DNA of 64,000 bases from Tachypleus tridentatus (taxonomy: Eukaryota > Arthropoda > Merostomata > Xiphosura > Limulidae), in the NCBI RefSeq assembly GCF_004210375.1, contig NC_134837.1:157397310-157461309 (forward strand), given 5' to 3'. The position numbers and the translations under genes are program-made. Position 1 is the first letter of the stretch, and each line of letters starts with the position of its first letter. Under the pieces are notes generated by a model, which saw only the letters and a list, made by a program, of their open reading frames with translations, ran no database searches and was not told the origin of the DNA. Shown here piece after piece: positions 24,886 to 37,035 of this stretch.

Positions 24886-26590
24886 TATTATCCAAAAATG
24901 GCACTGATACATTCAATCAAAAGTATTCTTCTCTTGTTATTAAAACATTTTCTCTGCAATTTTGTCTTCCTAAAATTTGAGGTTCTTTAAATTCTGAATC
25001 AATATTTTTGTGCTGATCTTTATGTTCTTGATACCATTTAGTAAATATTTACTGTATGCTATCTATTTAATTAAATTTCTCTATTTTACTATCAAACATT
25101 GTTTGTGCCACGTAAATATCTAGATTTATTTGTTGTACCCTTAGTAAAAAAAAGTAGTTTCACAACTACAAATGCATTTTTTGATAAACAAAAGGTGACA
25201 AAGTTCTGATAATTTGTACAAATTACAAGTGTTAGTACAAGATAACTTCAACCATAACTGTAATATACTTGAACAGTTCATCAAAGGTTTCAAAACAAGT
25301 TTGTCATTCAATCCATGTAGCTTTTTGCAAATTTTCAGCTTTAATATCTATGATGCAGACTCAGAGATACCTAACACCTTTCAGGTAATCTCTATTGCTT
25401 GAGTGAAAGATAGAAAATAACTTATTTTAGAACAGTGATAATATGATGAATAGCTGGTATTTTACAAGCACTGACAGTATTGAGATTAAAAATGTGATTT
25501 AAGCAGTGAATAAAAAAAGCGTTTGAGCAAAGTCTTTTAATCTTTGTTTGTAAACTATGTTTGTTTGTTTTTTTACTGAAATGGTTATAGCAGTTTTATC
25601 ACCAACTGTACATTCTAAATGAAAACAAAACAATAAATGCTTCTTTGATTGTATAAAGAATCTAATAAGACACATATCTCACACAAATAGCAAACCTGTT
25701 GATTTGAATACTTAACTCTCAACTCTTCAGCAATTCACTGAGAAAAAGTCATCCTTTAATCATGCAGTGATTTTATCATGAATGTGATAATATATACATA
25801 TTTTCATTTTGTTGTATTCAGATATCTTTAAATTAACTCATTATAGTAGGTAACTAAATCCAAAATAGCAATAAAGATTCCTTTATTGGATTATTGTAGA
25901 ATTGCCTCTGTAACCTCGTAATTACAAGTTTTGCTTTCCACAAAGTAATATACGTTTCAACATGCATTCCAGAATATATTTTTATATCATATTTTTAATG
26001 GGTCTAACATATCTGGTGTCATACAGTTTGCTCTGAGTTTTCAATATTGCATGTAAATATGGCATGCTGCAGAGCATCCTTATGATACCTTAAACTACGT
26101 TGTGTCTTTAGAACTTTTTTTTTTTTTATGAGTTTCTGTAATGATACTGCAACAAGAACAAAAGGCTGAACTCATCTGTTTTGGGGTTGAAATAATACAC
26201 AATATTTAGACAGTCAACCTTGCACACCATCAGATTATATATGTATACAGATTATTAAAAATGAAGGTTAACACTATTGTTATGTCTTTTCCACCATTCT
26301 ACACATTTTGTTTTAACAAATTTGACTAACTACAAAACAAGACAAAATGTTCTTCAGAAAATCTTAGCTTGTCTTCATTAAACATTGATTCTACTTTTAT
26401 TTCACCAGTTAGAATATTTGTTATGTGATATAGATATGTATATTAGAAATTGCATACTAGAAGAATCAGACTGTAATAGTGTTATGGCTGCTTTTTTTAA
26501 GTGTGTTCAGTTATCACATGGTTTCATTTGGGAAATATCTTACCTTACTAACTTTTTGACATTTTATGATCAACGTACTACTTGCATGGA
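24886..26590. other. AT-rich non-coding DNA, no gene seen
   Basis: No exon, repeat family or RNA gene was recognised. The small frames are not coding-like. Confidence 0.4.
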
Positions 26591-27430
26591 TGAGTGAAGG
26601 GTATATATCAGAATTTTCAGAAAGCATTTGACAAGATCCACATAAAAAAAATTCCCTGAAGGTCTTGGGGTATTTTACAAGCACTAGCAGTACTGATATA
26701 AAACATGTATTCTAAGCTCAAAAATATTTTATGATGGGAAATTTTAATTTCAGGGGTATTAACTGTGAACATTTTAAGTCAAACAGTGAGGGGGAATAGA
26801 TTTTTGGAAATTGTTCAGGATACTTATACACTTACCAGTGATGAAACCTACAAGACAGGAAACTATATTAGAGTGGAAGGAAAAGTAGCAAGATGGAAAA
26901 AAGCAAGTGTTGTTATAAATGAAGTCTGGTCAAACTGGATTAATGTCACAAGTGGGGTACTTGAGGGCTCAGTGTTAGGACTTTGCCTGGCCAATTAGTT
27001 ACTTAAATTTGGTGATGATAATTAACACATGGTATGTTGCTATCTGTGAAAAAGATTCTGTCACTTTACAAATGAAGTCAGATCACTTGATGTATTGAGC
27101 ACATAAACGACAGATGCTTTTAATCATAACAAATGTAAAGTAATGCATATGGGTTGTCATTTGAATCATATGTATAATGTTAATGGGAATAACCTTAATA
27201 ATTTTATGTACAAAAATGATCTTTGTGTTCTGGTTGATCAATGTTTTAAATTATACAAGCAGTGTGCTGTTCCTAGTGGTAAGGCAAGTAGGATATTAGG
27301 TTGCACCTAAAGAAATACTGAATACGAGTCTGAAGATATTGTAGCTTTATTGGTAGAACATGTGATACTTGAAGGTGCTAGTGACAATGCTGTTTTTGTA
27401 GTATGTTGAAGCTAATGACATAAAGAAAGA
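26591..27430 (+). mobile_element. LINE relic (CR1/jockey-like), internally deleted and rearranged
   Basis: Pieces of a non-LTR retrotransposon ORF2 are visible on the plus strand. FQKAFDK, the reverse-transcriptase (RT) segment with the first catalytic Asp, lies at about 26616-26636. A fragment of the endonuclease end (MGNFNFRGINCEHF, 26732-26775) follows, then RT again (VINEVWSNWINVTSGVLEGS, about 26905-26985). A damaged catalytic FADD box reads KFGDDN at about 27006-27023, and CKVMHMG lies near 27135-27155. The endonuclease piece joins directly to the mid-RT, skipping over 1 kb of normal LINE sequence. The order RT-EN-RT shows at least two overlapping copies. Stops and frameshifts throughout make it inactive. 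Confidence 0.75.
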
Positions 27431-27769
27431 TGGAACTGAGTAGTTTATTGATAAGTACAAAACACTCATAAATGCATTTAAGGTAACAGCTTGATTTTGT
27501 CAGAGATACTGCCAACAATAAATTTTGAGGATGAGATACTAAGTGGGTCACTAGGAATGAATGCTGGGATTAGACAAATATGTAGGGATGAGAAAACAGG
27601 CTGGTTGAATTTTGTGGAATAATTTTAATGGGAAGGTTCATCTGTTTTAAATGGATGGCTTACACTTAAACAAGGAAGGGGCTAGCATGTTAACAAGGGC
27701 TAATAACTCACACATAGAATGTAGAAATTAATGAGCAATTATAATGAGATCAGAATGATAGCTGAAAAA

Positions 27770-30030
27770 AAAAGATGTTATTACAAAATATATTAATTTC
27801 AGGAATATTGATTGGAAAAATTTTGAGTCCGAGAGTCATGGTGATAGGTTTTTGGAAACTGTTCACAATAATTTCGTACACCAACTGGTGAAACCAACAA
27901 GAAAGGAAGCTATATTAGATTTAATGCTAGCATCTGATGTGAATGAGATAAAGTTATGGTTGGTAATTATTTAAGTATAAGTGACCAATGCACTGTTGGA
28001 TGTAGGATTTTACTACATGCAGAACTGAAGAAGAATAGCACTTTGATTCCAAATTTCAGGAAGGTTAGTTCTGATTGAATGAAACATCATCTGGCTTCTG
28101 TAGATTGGACTAAACAGTTGGGAGAGGATCTTGAAACAAATATAGAAGTATTTAAGGAACAGTATTACAGAACATACATATTCTGTAAGCCAATGGAATA
28201 GAATAAGCCAGTACAATTTAATAGAGGTTTAAGAGGTTATATTATGGATAAAATGTAACAAATACAAGAAATTTACTTACTGAAATAATAAGAATTTGGC
28301 AGACTATAGGAAATTAAGAGAGCCGATTTAAAAAAGAAGATAAAAGGACCAAAACTGTAAAATAAAGAGAATTGGCTGAAAGTGTTAAACAAGCAATAAG
28401 GAATTCTTTAGGTATACGATGGATAAGCAAAATTTTAGAATGGAGATTGGGCCTCTCAAATATCATAGTAGGGGGCTGCTCTTGGAAGATTATAAGATGT
28501 TAAACTTATTATATTATACATTCTTTTCAATTTGTACAAAGGAAAATACAAGTATTATGCCACAACCAGAGTACCTAATGTATGGGAAAATACCATTTTA
28601 ATTTCTGAAGTTGTATGTTGTAAACCAATAAAATTGATACATCATCTAGACCAAGCAATGTTTATTCTAGAGGTTTAAAGGAACTTACAGATTTTATTTG
28701 TGAACTGCCAGGTAATATTTTGTTTATAGGTTACTGAGTATAGTGAAAGAGTATTAGAAGATTGGAAGTTGGATAATGTTAGTCCAATATTTAAAGGAGG
28801 TGATAAATACTGTCCAGGTGATTATAGGCCAGTTAGTCTTACAACAGTGGTTGGAAAGGTTTTGGAGAGTGTGATTAAAGATCTATTGCAGAGTCATGTA
28901 CACCAGAGGTTTGGTATAGTGTCAAAGAGAGCCAGCATGGTTTCACTAAGTGAAAGTCTTGTTTAACAAATCTTCTGACAATCTTTGAGGATGTTACTGT
29001 AAGAGTTGATAAAGGAAATATTGTGGCTTTAGCTTACCTTCATTCCTACAAAGCATTTTACAAGTTACCTTAAAAAAACTTGTTACAAACATTAAATCTT
29101 TGGGTGTTGGGGAAACATTATGAACTGAATAGAAAATTGGCTCAAGAGTGGTAATAACTGAATCACAATTACAAGCAGTGTGCCTCAGAACTCTGTGCTA
29201 GGTCCTCTGCTATTTGTAATTTATATTAATATCTACTCTGGCATGACTAGTAAAACTGTAAAGTTTGCAGAGAACATTAGATTTTTGGGATGAGTTACTG
29301 TGTCAAAGACACTGCATACTTACACTGAGATTTAAATTATTTGATGCACTGGGGCAATATGTGGCAGATGGTGTTTAACTATTCAAAATGTAAGGTTATT
29401 ATACATGTAGGTTTTCACAATTCAAATTATTGTTAACATTTAAATGTGAATACATTAAATCCTGTGGTTGAAAAAAAAATCTTGGTGTTGTAATCGAAAA
29501 TTCAATTTAGTCATCTAAACAGAGTAATGTAGGTACCAATGGGGCTAATAAGGGTTATGGATAACATCTATAAAAATATGGAATACAAGACGAGGAATAT
29601 TATTGTTTTACTGTATACATCACTCATAAGGCCTCATTTACAGTACTCTGTACAGTTTTGAGCTCCAGTTTTTCCTTAAGAAGGACATTGAATTGTTGGA
29701 GAAGGTTCAGAGAAGAGTCACTAGGATAATACCTGGGATGGTGGGATTGTCCTGTAAAGATAGACTAAAACCTCTAAACATATTTTAATTAGGGATATTG
29801 GTAATATAGATCTTTCAAACTTTTTGTGTTTAGCAGTAAAAACAGCAGGACAAGGGATCATAAGTTCAAATTCTGGCAGCATAGGAGTCATCTTCAGTTT
29901 AGACAGTATTAAATATTAAACAGGATAACTGTCTTTTTAGAATGAGCTGTCTTCATGTGTGGTGGAGGAATATATGAGTAGTAAGGGGTAGTAGAGTTAG
30001 AAGCTGGAAGAGACATCCTTGATGGGCTAA
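27770..30030 (+). mobile_element. LINE relic (CR1/jockey-like), endonuclease end through RT and C-terminus
   Basis: A longer copy of the same type of LINE on the plus strand. The endonuclease C-terminus (NFRNIDWKNFE, then GDRFLETVHN) is at about 27793-27870. The linker follows (ASVDWTKQLGEDLE, about 28100-28140). RT starts with NVSPIFKGGDKYCPGDYRPV (28775-28834), the fingers motif that opens the RT domain, followed by LTT and VVGKVLESVI. Then come LTIFEDVT (28976-29000), SVLGPLLFVIYIN (about 29192-29230), WQMVFNYSKCKV (about 29355-29392) and the C-terminal RPHLQYSVQF (29630-29660) and LEKVQRRVTRI (29692-29725). The catalytic FADD position is decayed to FAEN (about 29266-29277). Several frameshifts and stops are present. 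Confidence 0.85.
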
Positions 30031-30590
30031 TGATCTTTTTTTTAATCCCTTAAAAATTTTATTAAATTTATACGTGATTGTTAGGCCACATTTGGAGTAA
30101 TGTATTCAGTCTTGGGCTCTTACCTCTGGAAGGACATTGAAATGATGGAACGGGTTTACAGGAGAACTATGAGAATGATACTCGAGATCAAAAGGATGCC
30201 AGAAAAAGAAGAAAATTAAGATGTCTAAAGTTGTTTGCTCTTTAAAAAAGAAAATAGTTAAAGTGGATCAGTTTCAGATGTTTAAAATCTGTGAAACTGA
30301 ACTGTCAATGCATCTTTTTTTCATACTTTACGGTAAAAACAGTAGGGTCAGGAGACCTATATATCAATTTTGATAAGATAGAAGTCACCTTTAGCTAAGA
30401 CCATTTCATTTTTCTAATAGAACAGTTGACCTTCAAAATGGGTTATTTCAGATGTAGTAAGTTTAAGAATTTAAGGGAAAGTTTGATAAATATCTGAACT
30501 ACAAGATCTGACTCTGAGGCTACTGTTTGTTTTTATAGTTTAATACATGTAACAGCCAAGATTGACCAATGGGCCCCTTGTTGTCCTTAA
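30031..30590 (+). mobile_element. third LINE relic, C-terminal part and 3' end
   Basis: Repeats the C-terminal part of the LINE ORF2 already passed in the previous element: VYRRTMRMI at about 30148-30180, preceded by a WKDIEMME-type segment. It is therefore a separate copy joined head to tail. The end near 30560-30590 (gaccaatgggccccttgttg, then tccttaaatg) looks like a LINE 3' end. It is inactive. Confidence 0.6.
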
Positions 30591-32353
30591 ATGATAAATT
30601 ATGACTTAACATTACCTTGTTTATTATTAACTTTAGAATTTCCTACATAAAGCTATAAAATTAAATGTAAAAAAATGTTTTTCAACAAAAAGACCACTTT
30701 CTAATGTCATTTTATGCAAGGAATGCATATTTTAAAGTAACTTTAATACTATTTTATATATGCATTTTATTAAATTAAGTTAAACTTGTCATCTAAACAG
30801 ATAGAAATATGTATGGTGAATTTCACACAGTTATAAGTATACCTTTTTTACAAATAACACCTTAAAAGTATTATTGTATCCTACTCTACTAGTAACATCT
30901 TGGTTTCTCTGGAAACAAATAGACCTTTTTATAACATGATTATTAAGCATTTCATCTGATCAAAATATTAAAGTTTTCATGTAATAACATGTTGATATAG
31001 ATCAGCAGTGAAGGTTATATGGAACTTAAAGCCATCTTATCACTGGCTCACTTAGTACTGTTACTCTTAACATATGCACCTTTTAGATTGTATTACATGT
31101 AAGTATTGTAAGAGACTTACATTAGATAGTGTAAGCTTGCAACTTTATAGCTATACATTACATAGTCTATATTATTTCTAAATATTAGCCGTATTTATTC
31201 AAACCCACATGCTTACTGGCATCAACATAGATCTATCAGTAGTACTAGTATAAAGTCATATTTATAAAAACATGAAGTAATGCTGATTTGTAGGTTGACT
31301 ATTAAATGAATTTATTTACATGGACATCTGAAGGGGAGTGGGGCACCTTCTTCTCCCTTGCTGGAAAATGATAAAAATAATTCTTTATTTATTTATTCAG
31401 CATAGGTATACAATTTTTTATTCAATCCACAGTTTCACACTACTGTCCTTTCTGAATTTCACCATTCTTCTCATACTGTTATCTGATACACAATATGATG
31501 TTGCATGATGTATTATGAACATATACACTTTAACCATTTTGTGAACTTGAAAAACAGTTGTTAAACTTGTGTTATTCCCTACTTAGTTTAATTTTCAAAA
31601 TGCATCTCACAAGGTCAAATACTTAAGTTTTAAAGTTTTTATAAGTTTTATTACAACAACAATCTGTACATTTTCTTTTAATTTTGCCTTATAGTTTTAT
31701 AAATCACAGTAAATTACAAATATAGCAAATCTTTCCTAGCTCTTTTGAAGTTATTAATAAGATTCTTTATTTCTTAAAGATAAGTTTTATTTCAGTTTTG
31801 ATCTATTCAAATGTTTGTAACTAGATAAAAATCTGTTAACAGTTATGTTTGTCAAGCTAATTTTTGAACCTTGCAGTACCTAACAGTGATATTAATTCAT
31901 ATTAAATTATTATTACTAAAGCACCAGTCGCTACTACTGCATGTTACAATAGTATTTCTATCATCCAAGAATTGTCATGGTACGATCTACGGTATTGGTT
32001 ATCCAACAATTTTAATACATATATTTAACTCAATACAGAGCTCTATAATATATATATTAATATTATACAAACATTAATGGCAATCGATTATTCACTGATT
32101 CAGTGAGAAAAGACATATGGTCAGAGCCTTAATTGGTTTTACAACAGGATCATACTTCAAATTTACACATTTCAATTGCAATTTATATTTCACTTTTCAG
32201 GTTTACACGTTTTATCTTCAAAGTAATTCTAAATATTTCAACCCAGTTTAAGTTACCCGCAAATGACTTAAGTGTAAAACACTCTTGACTTCGAGTTTCC
32301 AATTCGACTCTGAAATTGAAAACGAAACGAAATTATGAGCATTGTCTTATACT
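30591..32353. other. AT-rich DNA, probably intron of the 32.6 kb gene
   Basis: No exon was found. If the gene starting at 32658 extends leftwards, this is part of its first intron. Confidence 0.4.
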
Positions 32354-32511
32354 ACAAAATGAATATCGATAAATTGTTTAAGCATCTTTAAAAATACTTG
32401 ACCAAATATAACTTACAAGTTATAACAAAAAAAAAAAGTTATAACTTCTAAGTTATTATTGGTCAAGTGATTTTTAATGATGCTTAAATAATTTATCCAT
32501 ATTCATCTTGT
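32354..32511. repeat. foldback (long inverted repeat) element
   Basis: Two arms of about 70 bp are inverted copies of each other, for example acaaaatgaatatcgataaa at the left and acaagatgaatatggataaa from the reverse complement of the right end. Both arms contain tttaagcat and acttgacca at matching positions. They are separated only by a run of 11 A's at about 32428-32438. RNA from either strand would fold into a long hairpin. The element sits about 50 bp inside the intron after the exon ending at 32563. It resembles a small foldback MITE, and no target duplication could be fixed. Confidence 0.75.
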
Positions 32512-32562
32512 CTGCTACTATATTCTTGCTTATTTTAAGCATATGTAGTTACTATTACTCAC

Positions 32563-32658
32563 CTCGTCATGAATCGTTCCATTTTCCTCGTGATCCAATG
32601 ATTTTTCAGGAGATTCACTTGGAGAATCAAGATTGAATCTCGGTACAGCAACCGCCAT
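32563..32658 (-). CDS. first coding exon of an unrecognised gene
   Basis: Minus-strand ATG at 32658 in strong context (aagATGG) opens exactly 32 codons (MAVAVPRFNLDSPSESPEK, then SLDHEENGTIHDE) and ends at GAG|gtgagt, a consensus donor, in phase 0. The product is an acidic, serine/proline-rich N-terminus, typical of a disordered tail, and I cannot name the family. Local GC and CpG are higher than the surroundings. Two promoter-type motifs overlap or lie just upstream (entries at 32651 and 32682). The start codon lying within an AAGATGGCGG box is a pattern of housekeeping genes with a short 5' UTR. No second exon could be identified to the left. The foldback element lies immediately inside the intron. 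Confidence 0.65.
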
Positions 32659-32663
32659 CTTGA
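32651..32663 (-). promoter_or_regulatory. YY1/Pho-type site overlapping a start codon
   Basis: The minus strand reads gtcaagatggcggt. AAGATGGCGG is the core of the YY1 (Drosophila Pho) consensus, and its ATG is the start codon of the exon at 32563-32658. This arrangement is known for animal housekeeping promoters with very short 5' UTRs. Confidence 0.45.
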
Positions 32664-32681
32664 CCACCTAAGTACATCTAA

Positions 32682-32690
32682 TCACGTGAC
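32682..32690. promoter_or_regulatory. E-box tcacgtgac
   Basis: A canonical CACGTG E-box with the flanks preferred by USF/MITF/TFE-type factors lies 24-32 bp upstream of the start at 32658. It supports this being a core promoter. It is a short motif, so chance occurrence is possible. Confidence 0.4.
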
Positions 32691-32961
32691 CACTTGTGCT
32701 TGGTCGAAGCAATTCTCAAAGAACTGTCGTTATACTCTAAATACTATGTACAATCATGCAAGTAAACACTTAACGAAAATCATTTCGAATTCATCTTATG
32801 TATAAAGTTTCATATAAACATGGATATATCTTCGAAGACATACAGCATAGTAAGAAGCCTATACACACACTAAAATAAATATAAAAAACGTGTATGATGC
32901 CTAACATGTATTGTTACACAGTTCATGTTTTACGTACATGGTATTTAATACCTGATGTTTT

Positions 32962-33047
32962 GTTTGTTTCAATAAAACACAAAGCTACAATACCGGGTTT
33001 CTTGCTTTGTAAGTCCGTAGACATACTGCTATACCAGGAGGGGGGTC
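32962..33047 (-). repeat. tRNA-derived SINE, family 2, internally deleted
   Basis: A tgttttgtttgtttcaataa tail and aaacacaaagctac are followed directly by accgggtttcttgctttgta and agtccgtagacatactgcta. The middle of the usual family-2 copy is missing. It is the first SINE after a stretch of about 19 kb without one. Confidence 0.65.
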
Positions 33048-34294
33048 TGACGTTTTAAGTTCATTTTACCTCACCATTTAGTAACCTAAATTGATTTAGG
33101 TATATGAATAATATTACGACACTTTATCGAATTAATTATTCGTTATCATACTAGCATACAGCAAACCAGTTGTTCAATGATTATGTGTACGAGTATTTGT
33201 ATAGATAGGGTTGGTCATCCAACTAATTGATAACGCGATTCTTTTAACATATATAAGTCAGCTATTAATTTTATTTCAGTTTAAGCAGATGAACTTTCAC
33301 GTACACTTAAAATTTTCAAAACGTTTTACGTACATGCACGTACGACCTTTCGAAAAGGTTTAACAATTAAAATTAGGCCTTCAATAGATAACTTTTGGTT
33401 GTCTTGTTTACTTATTGAATAGGTCATTCCTTATTGGTGTCATGTAAAGCTTTACCACGATAGGGGTTCTTCAAATCTGTATATATTAGTCTTCTATTTA
33501 TTTTCTGGTTATATCCTCTTTATTTTTTGTGTATATAATGACTAATAACAAGAACAGCGCATGCGCTCTGGTAGAGGTTATGCTATTTTTCTGCACATAG
33601 GTACTATCCTTTCCCATCCTTATTCAGACTTGCAAGGAAATTTCCTTCAAAAACTCAGGTGAGAACTCTTCCCAATCAAAGAAAAGCATTGACTTATGTC
33701 TTTCCGCACCTATCCCCTGCAATTATTGCCTGTAACATCAATCAGTGCACCAGAGAATGCTACAAAGTTAGTAAAGTTAAATGTTGATTCCATTACCACA
33801 GTATTTATTATTGTGCATTTTTCCATTTTTCTTGACATGTGTACTTTTCTACATTCTTCTTGTGTAGCGTAAGTCTAAAATACCTTTGTACGAGAGAAAA
33901 TATCATTGTTCACAAATAGAATGAACATTTAAGGAAAGGGAAAAGTCCACTAAAGATTGAAAGGTTTCTAAGAGAGTAATAAATTCTAGGTGGAGTCCTT
34001 TTCCTAGCCATAGGGTAATTGGCCATGTTGTGAAGGGTCATGACTGTGATCTCGTTACAGCCACGAACTCAAGAAGGAATGACTTCAAAGCTTCTGACCT
34101 ATTCTTAGCTCTGAATTATGCAGAATAACTATTGTGTTTATAAAATCAGCATTAACTTAAAAAGAAAAAAAAACAATACTTAGTTGATCTTTGACCTCCG
34201 TTGATATATGAGCAAGCTTTCTTTTGTACAGAAGTCCTATTTATCATTAGCTTCTGCTAAGATCTTAATGTCACACTCATTACGGTAAGTTCCA
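33048..34294. other. non-coding DNA, no gene seen
   Basis: No feature could be supported. Some CpG-containing stretches around 33290-33360 and 33555-33570 have no associated frame. Confidence 0.4.
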
Positions 34295-34390
34295 ATCCAT
34301 TTTATTTGTTCGAAGATCTTAAGCTTACACGTTATTTCACAGTTTTCTTTTAGTAGAACCAATATAATTGGTGACAGCAAGGTCAAAGTA
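34295..34390. repeat. copy of an unclassified dispersed repeat
   Basis: Shares tttgttcg-gatcttaa, then tttttagtagarccaa and gctaacagcaag/ggtgacagcaag blocks with 37036-37152 in the same order. The end, resembling an LTR boundary followed by a primer-binding-like ggtgacagcaaggtc, would fit an LTR retrotransposon remnant, but no polymerase coding was found. Confidence 0.3.
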
Positions 34391-34441
34391 AATTTACAGA
34401 CAATATTTGATTATTTCAGTGAAGGAATATGGTGCTTAAAT

Positions 34442-34464
34442 TAATATATATATATATATATATA
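34442..34464. repeat. (TA)n microsatellite
   Basis: About eleven TA units. Shorter (TA)n tracts occur near 41948-41962 and 46914-46930. Confidence 0.9.
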
Positions 34465-34466
34465 TC

Positions 34467-36106
34467 TGTAAGCGACAACTAATTTAAGAATACATCTCAT
34501 CTGTGCTTGAGAATACATCTTACGAAGTATTGTTCATAAATGATTTTTAAATTTGGAGAATATTTACAATATATGGCATAGTTACAACTAAAACGTATAG
34601 AGGAATTTTTACGTAGAAGTGTACTAAACCTTTGTTTGTTCAGATAGTAAAGAAATATTCAATCAATGATATGCTTTGGAAAACTTTTTGCATAATAATT
34701 CTTTGATGTATTTAATTATTTATGCAATAATTCATAAGTATGTTAAATTTCATTGGTACCAATAAATAAGATCTTATTAAATTTTTCTTTAAATAAAGAT
34801 GATATATAAAACCCATTAAGTTAAAATAGTCGCCGGTAAAACAAATTTAATGCTATATTTCACGTTTGAAGTTACCATCACTTAAATATCCGCGTATCCA
34901 TAAATGATAGTTTATGATTTTGTTAATGTTCAGTAACGAATTTTATACTGTTATATTTGTTGTTAATCTAATCCAAAAATCGTCGTTCAAGTCGATAAAC
35001 ATAATCAGACTTTGTAAAGGTTATGAAAGTGTAGTCTAGCAATTTAGAAAACTGTGTACGTTCTTCATTCCAATGCTTTTCATAACAATAAAGAAAAAAA
35101 TTGGTCAAAAATCAGTCGAACTACAACTCATAGCCATGCCATTAGTTCCATCATAAAGGTCACCATCAAAGAGAAAGCAATGTATTTAAGCTGAAAATTT
35201 TATCAATTTCAAAAATGCAGGTTTAGAAATTCTCAGATCATTCTCAAAGTTGTTATAAAAATCAAATCAGCACATAAATGCATAAATTATTCTTAAGATA
35301 TATTCGTGCACAATGATTCAACGTTAAAGCTAGCACAATAAGCAATGCTATAAAACGTCAATTGTCGTGCTAAACTGTCTTTCAAAATATATTACATGCC
35401 TTCAAAAAATCGGCTAAAACCCAGTCTCTCTCGTATTTTGTTTTGTTGGTAAGCATGAATATACACTAAACGACTAACCCGAATTAACTAGAGAAATTCA
35501 TAAGGCAACTATTGCAAAAACTGCTCATCTTGTATAAAATAATCTTTAAACTTCAACTTGTTTTGAATATATTAAATTTTAAGTTATGGACTAAAACTTT
35601 CTTTTCAGTGTCGTTCAGAACAAATTTTGAAACCGAGTCATCTGGTTGTTCTGTCATGAATTGTATACCTTTACTGTCCTTTTAACTTGTATAATTTAAA
35701 GAGTTGTTTTATTTTTCTGACATTCTATGAGAATATCGTTATTCTGTCTTTTAATTAAACTTTTAAAATGTAAGAAGTCTAAACTATTTATTTGGTTTTT
35801 AATGAACTAAAACCTTCTATGAGCTTTAGTATTAAAAATGCGAATAAAATATTATTTTGTCTAGTTTCAAAATTTATCAATTATTTTTACCTTTATAATA
35901 TTCCCTAAACTATGGAGGAACAGAAATGGGGCATAGAAACTTTAGGATTCAAACCAAGAGGTAGCATGTTTTAATGTTTGCATTCGTTCAAGAGACTACT
36001 ATATAGAATATTTGACTTATATTTCTTAAGCATTTCTAAACTGAACTAGAATAAGTTTACAGTAACGTTTTTTTAAAATAATATCAGCAAAATAACTGTT
36101 TATGAG
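34467..36106. other. AT-rich non-coding DNA, no gene seen
   Basis: No exon, RNA gene or repeat family was recognised. Confidence 0.4.
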
Positions 36107-36232
36107 ATTAGTTTGTTTATAATTAAGCTCAAAGCTTTACAAGAGGCTATGTGTACTCTAACAATTCTCAGTGACGAACCCCGGTTTTTAAGGGTGTGAA
36201 TCCATATACATACCGCTATGCCACTACGGAGC
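36107..36232 (-). repeat. tRNA-derived SINE, family 2, decayed
   Basis: The minus-oriented copy has a tgtttataattaagctcaaa tail, a body with ctatgtgtactct, and a head aatccatatacataccgcta ending tgccactacgg. It directly adjoins the 36229-36362 segment that is duplicated in inverted form at 39957-40091, and the partner there also carries a family-2 SINE at the same end. Confidence 0.6.
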
Positions 36233-36362
36233 AGTTACGTATTCTTAAGAATAAAATACTAGTAATACATGAGGTATAATAGACCTGAATTTTAATAACA
36301 ATTCGCAAAATACAATAATACATCGACATACGAAGTAGATGTGTTCCTGGAGCTTTGTTTAT
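36229..36362. repeat. inverted duplication, left copy
   Basis: About 130 bp (attcttaagaataaaatact through gtgttcctggagctttgttt) recurs as the reverse complement at 39957-40091 with only a few differences. It includes the border of the adjoining family-2 SINE. Confidence 0.85.
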
Positions 36363-36409
36363 ATATTGAAGAATTTATAACATTATTTTTATGAGGATGC
36401 TTTCCCAGC

Positions 36410-36545
36410 TTCGTAACTTACCATTTCACATTATTAACCCTTCGTAACTTACCATTTCACATTATTAACCCTTCGTAACTTACCATTTCATATTGTAAAC
36501 TCTTCGTAACTTACCATTTAACATTATAAACCCTTCGTAACTGAC
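36410..36545. repeat. 31-bp tandem repeat, about 4.3 copies
   Basis: Unit starting ttcgtaacttaccatttcac and continuing attattaaccc. The first two copies are identical and the later ones carry substitutions (catattgtaaact, acattataaaccc). Confidence 0.9.
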
Positions 36546-36745
36546 CTGATTCCCAGTGATACAAACTAGATGAACTGGTAACTATAATATATATTATTAA
36601 GCATCATTTTAAGTGTTAAATATGTAATATCTAGCCCATCCATTTATAAAAAATCCGACATTAGTTTAAAACCCAGCGTGACTTAAAAGCAGAATTTACA
36701 TTGTTAATCTCTGACATAAGTTTGTGAATGAACAAACTCCCATTT

Positions 36746-37000
36746 AGACGGCCAGGTGGTTAGGGCGCTTGGCTCGAAATCTGTGGGTCGCAGGTTCGAA
36801 TTTCCATTTCACCGCTCTTTTAGCCGTGGGGGCGTTATAAGTTTCTATCAATCACACTATCTATTAGCAAAAGAGTAGCCCAAGTGTTGGCGGTGGGTAT
36901 CCATGACTAATTGCCTTCTCTCTTGTATTTTAATACTAAATTAGGGACAGCTAGCGTAGATAGCCCTCGTGAAGTTTTGAGCGAAACTGAAAACAAACCA
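36746..37000 (+). repeat. tRNA-derived SINE, family 1, full length
   Basis: Plus-oriented copy: tRNA-like head (acggccaggtggttagggcg, B-box gcaggttcgaat), body with agccgtgggggcgttataag, agagtagcccaagtgttggc and aaattagggacagctagcg, and tail agccctcgtgaagttttgag followed by A/C-rich repeats. Confidence 0.85.
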
Positions 37001-37035
37001 AATCAAACCCTTTTATACGGAGGATATGTTCATCA

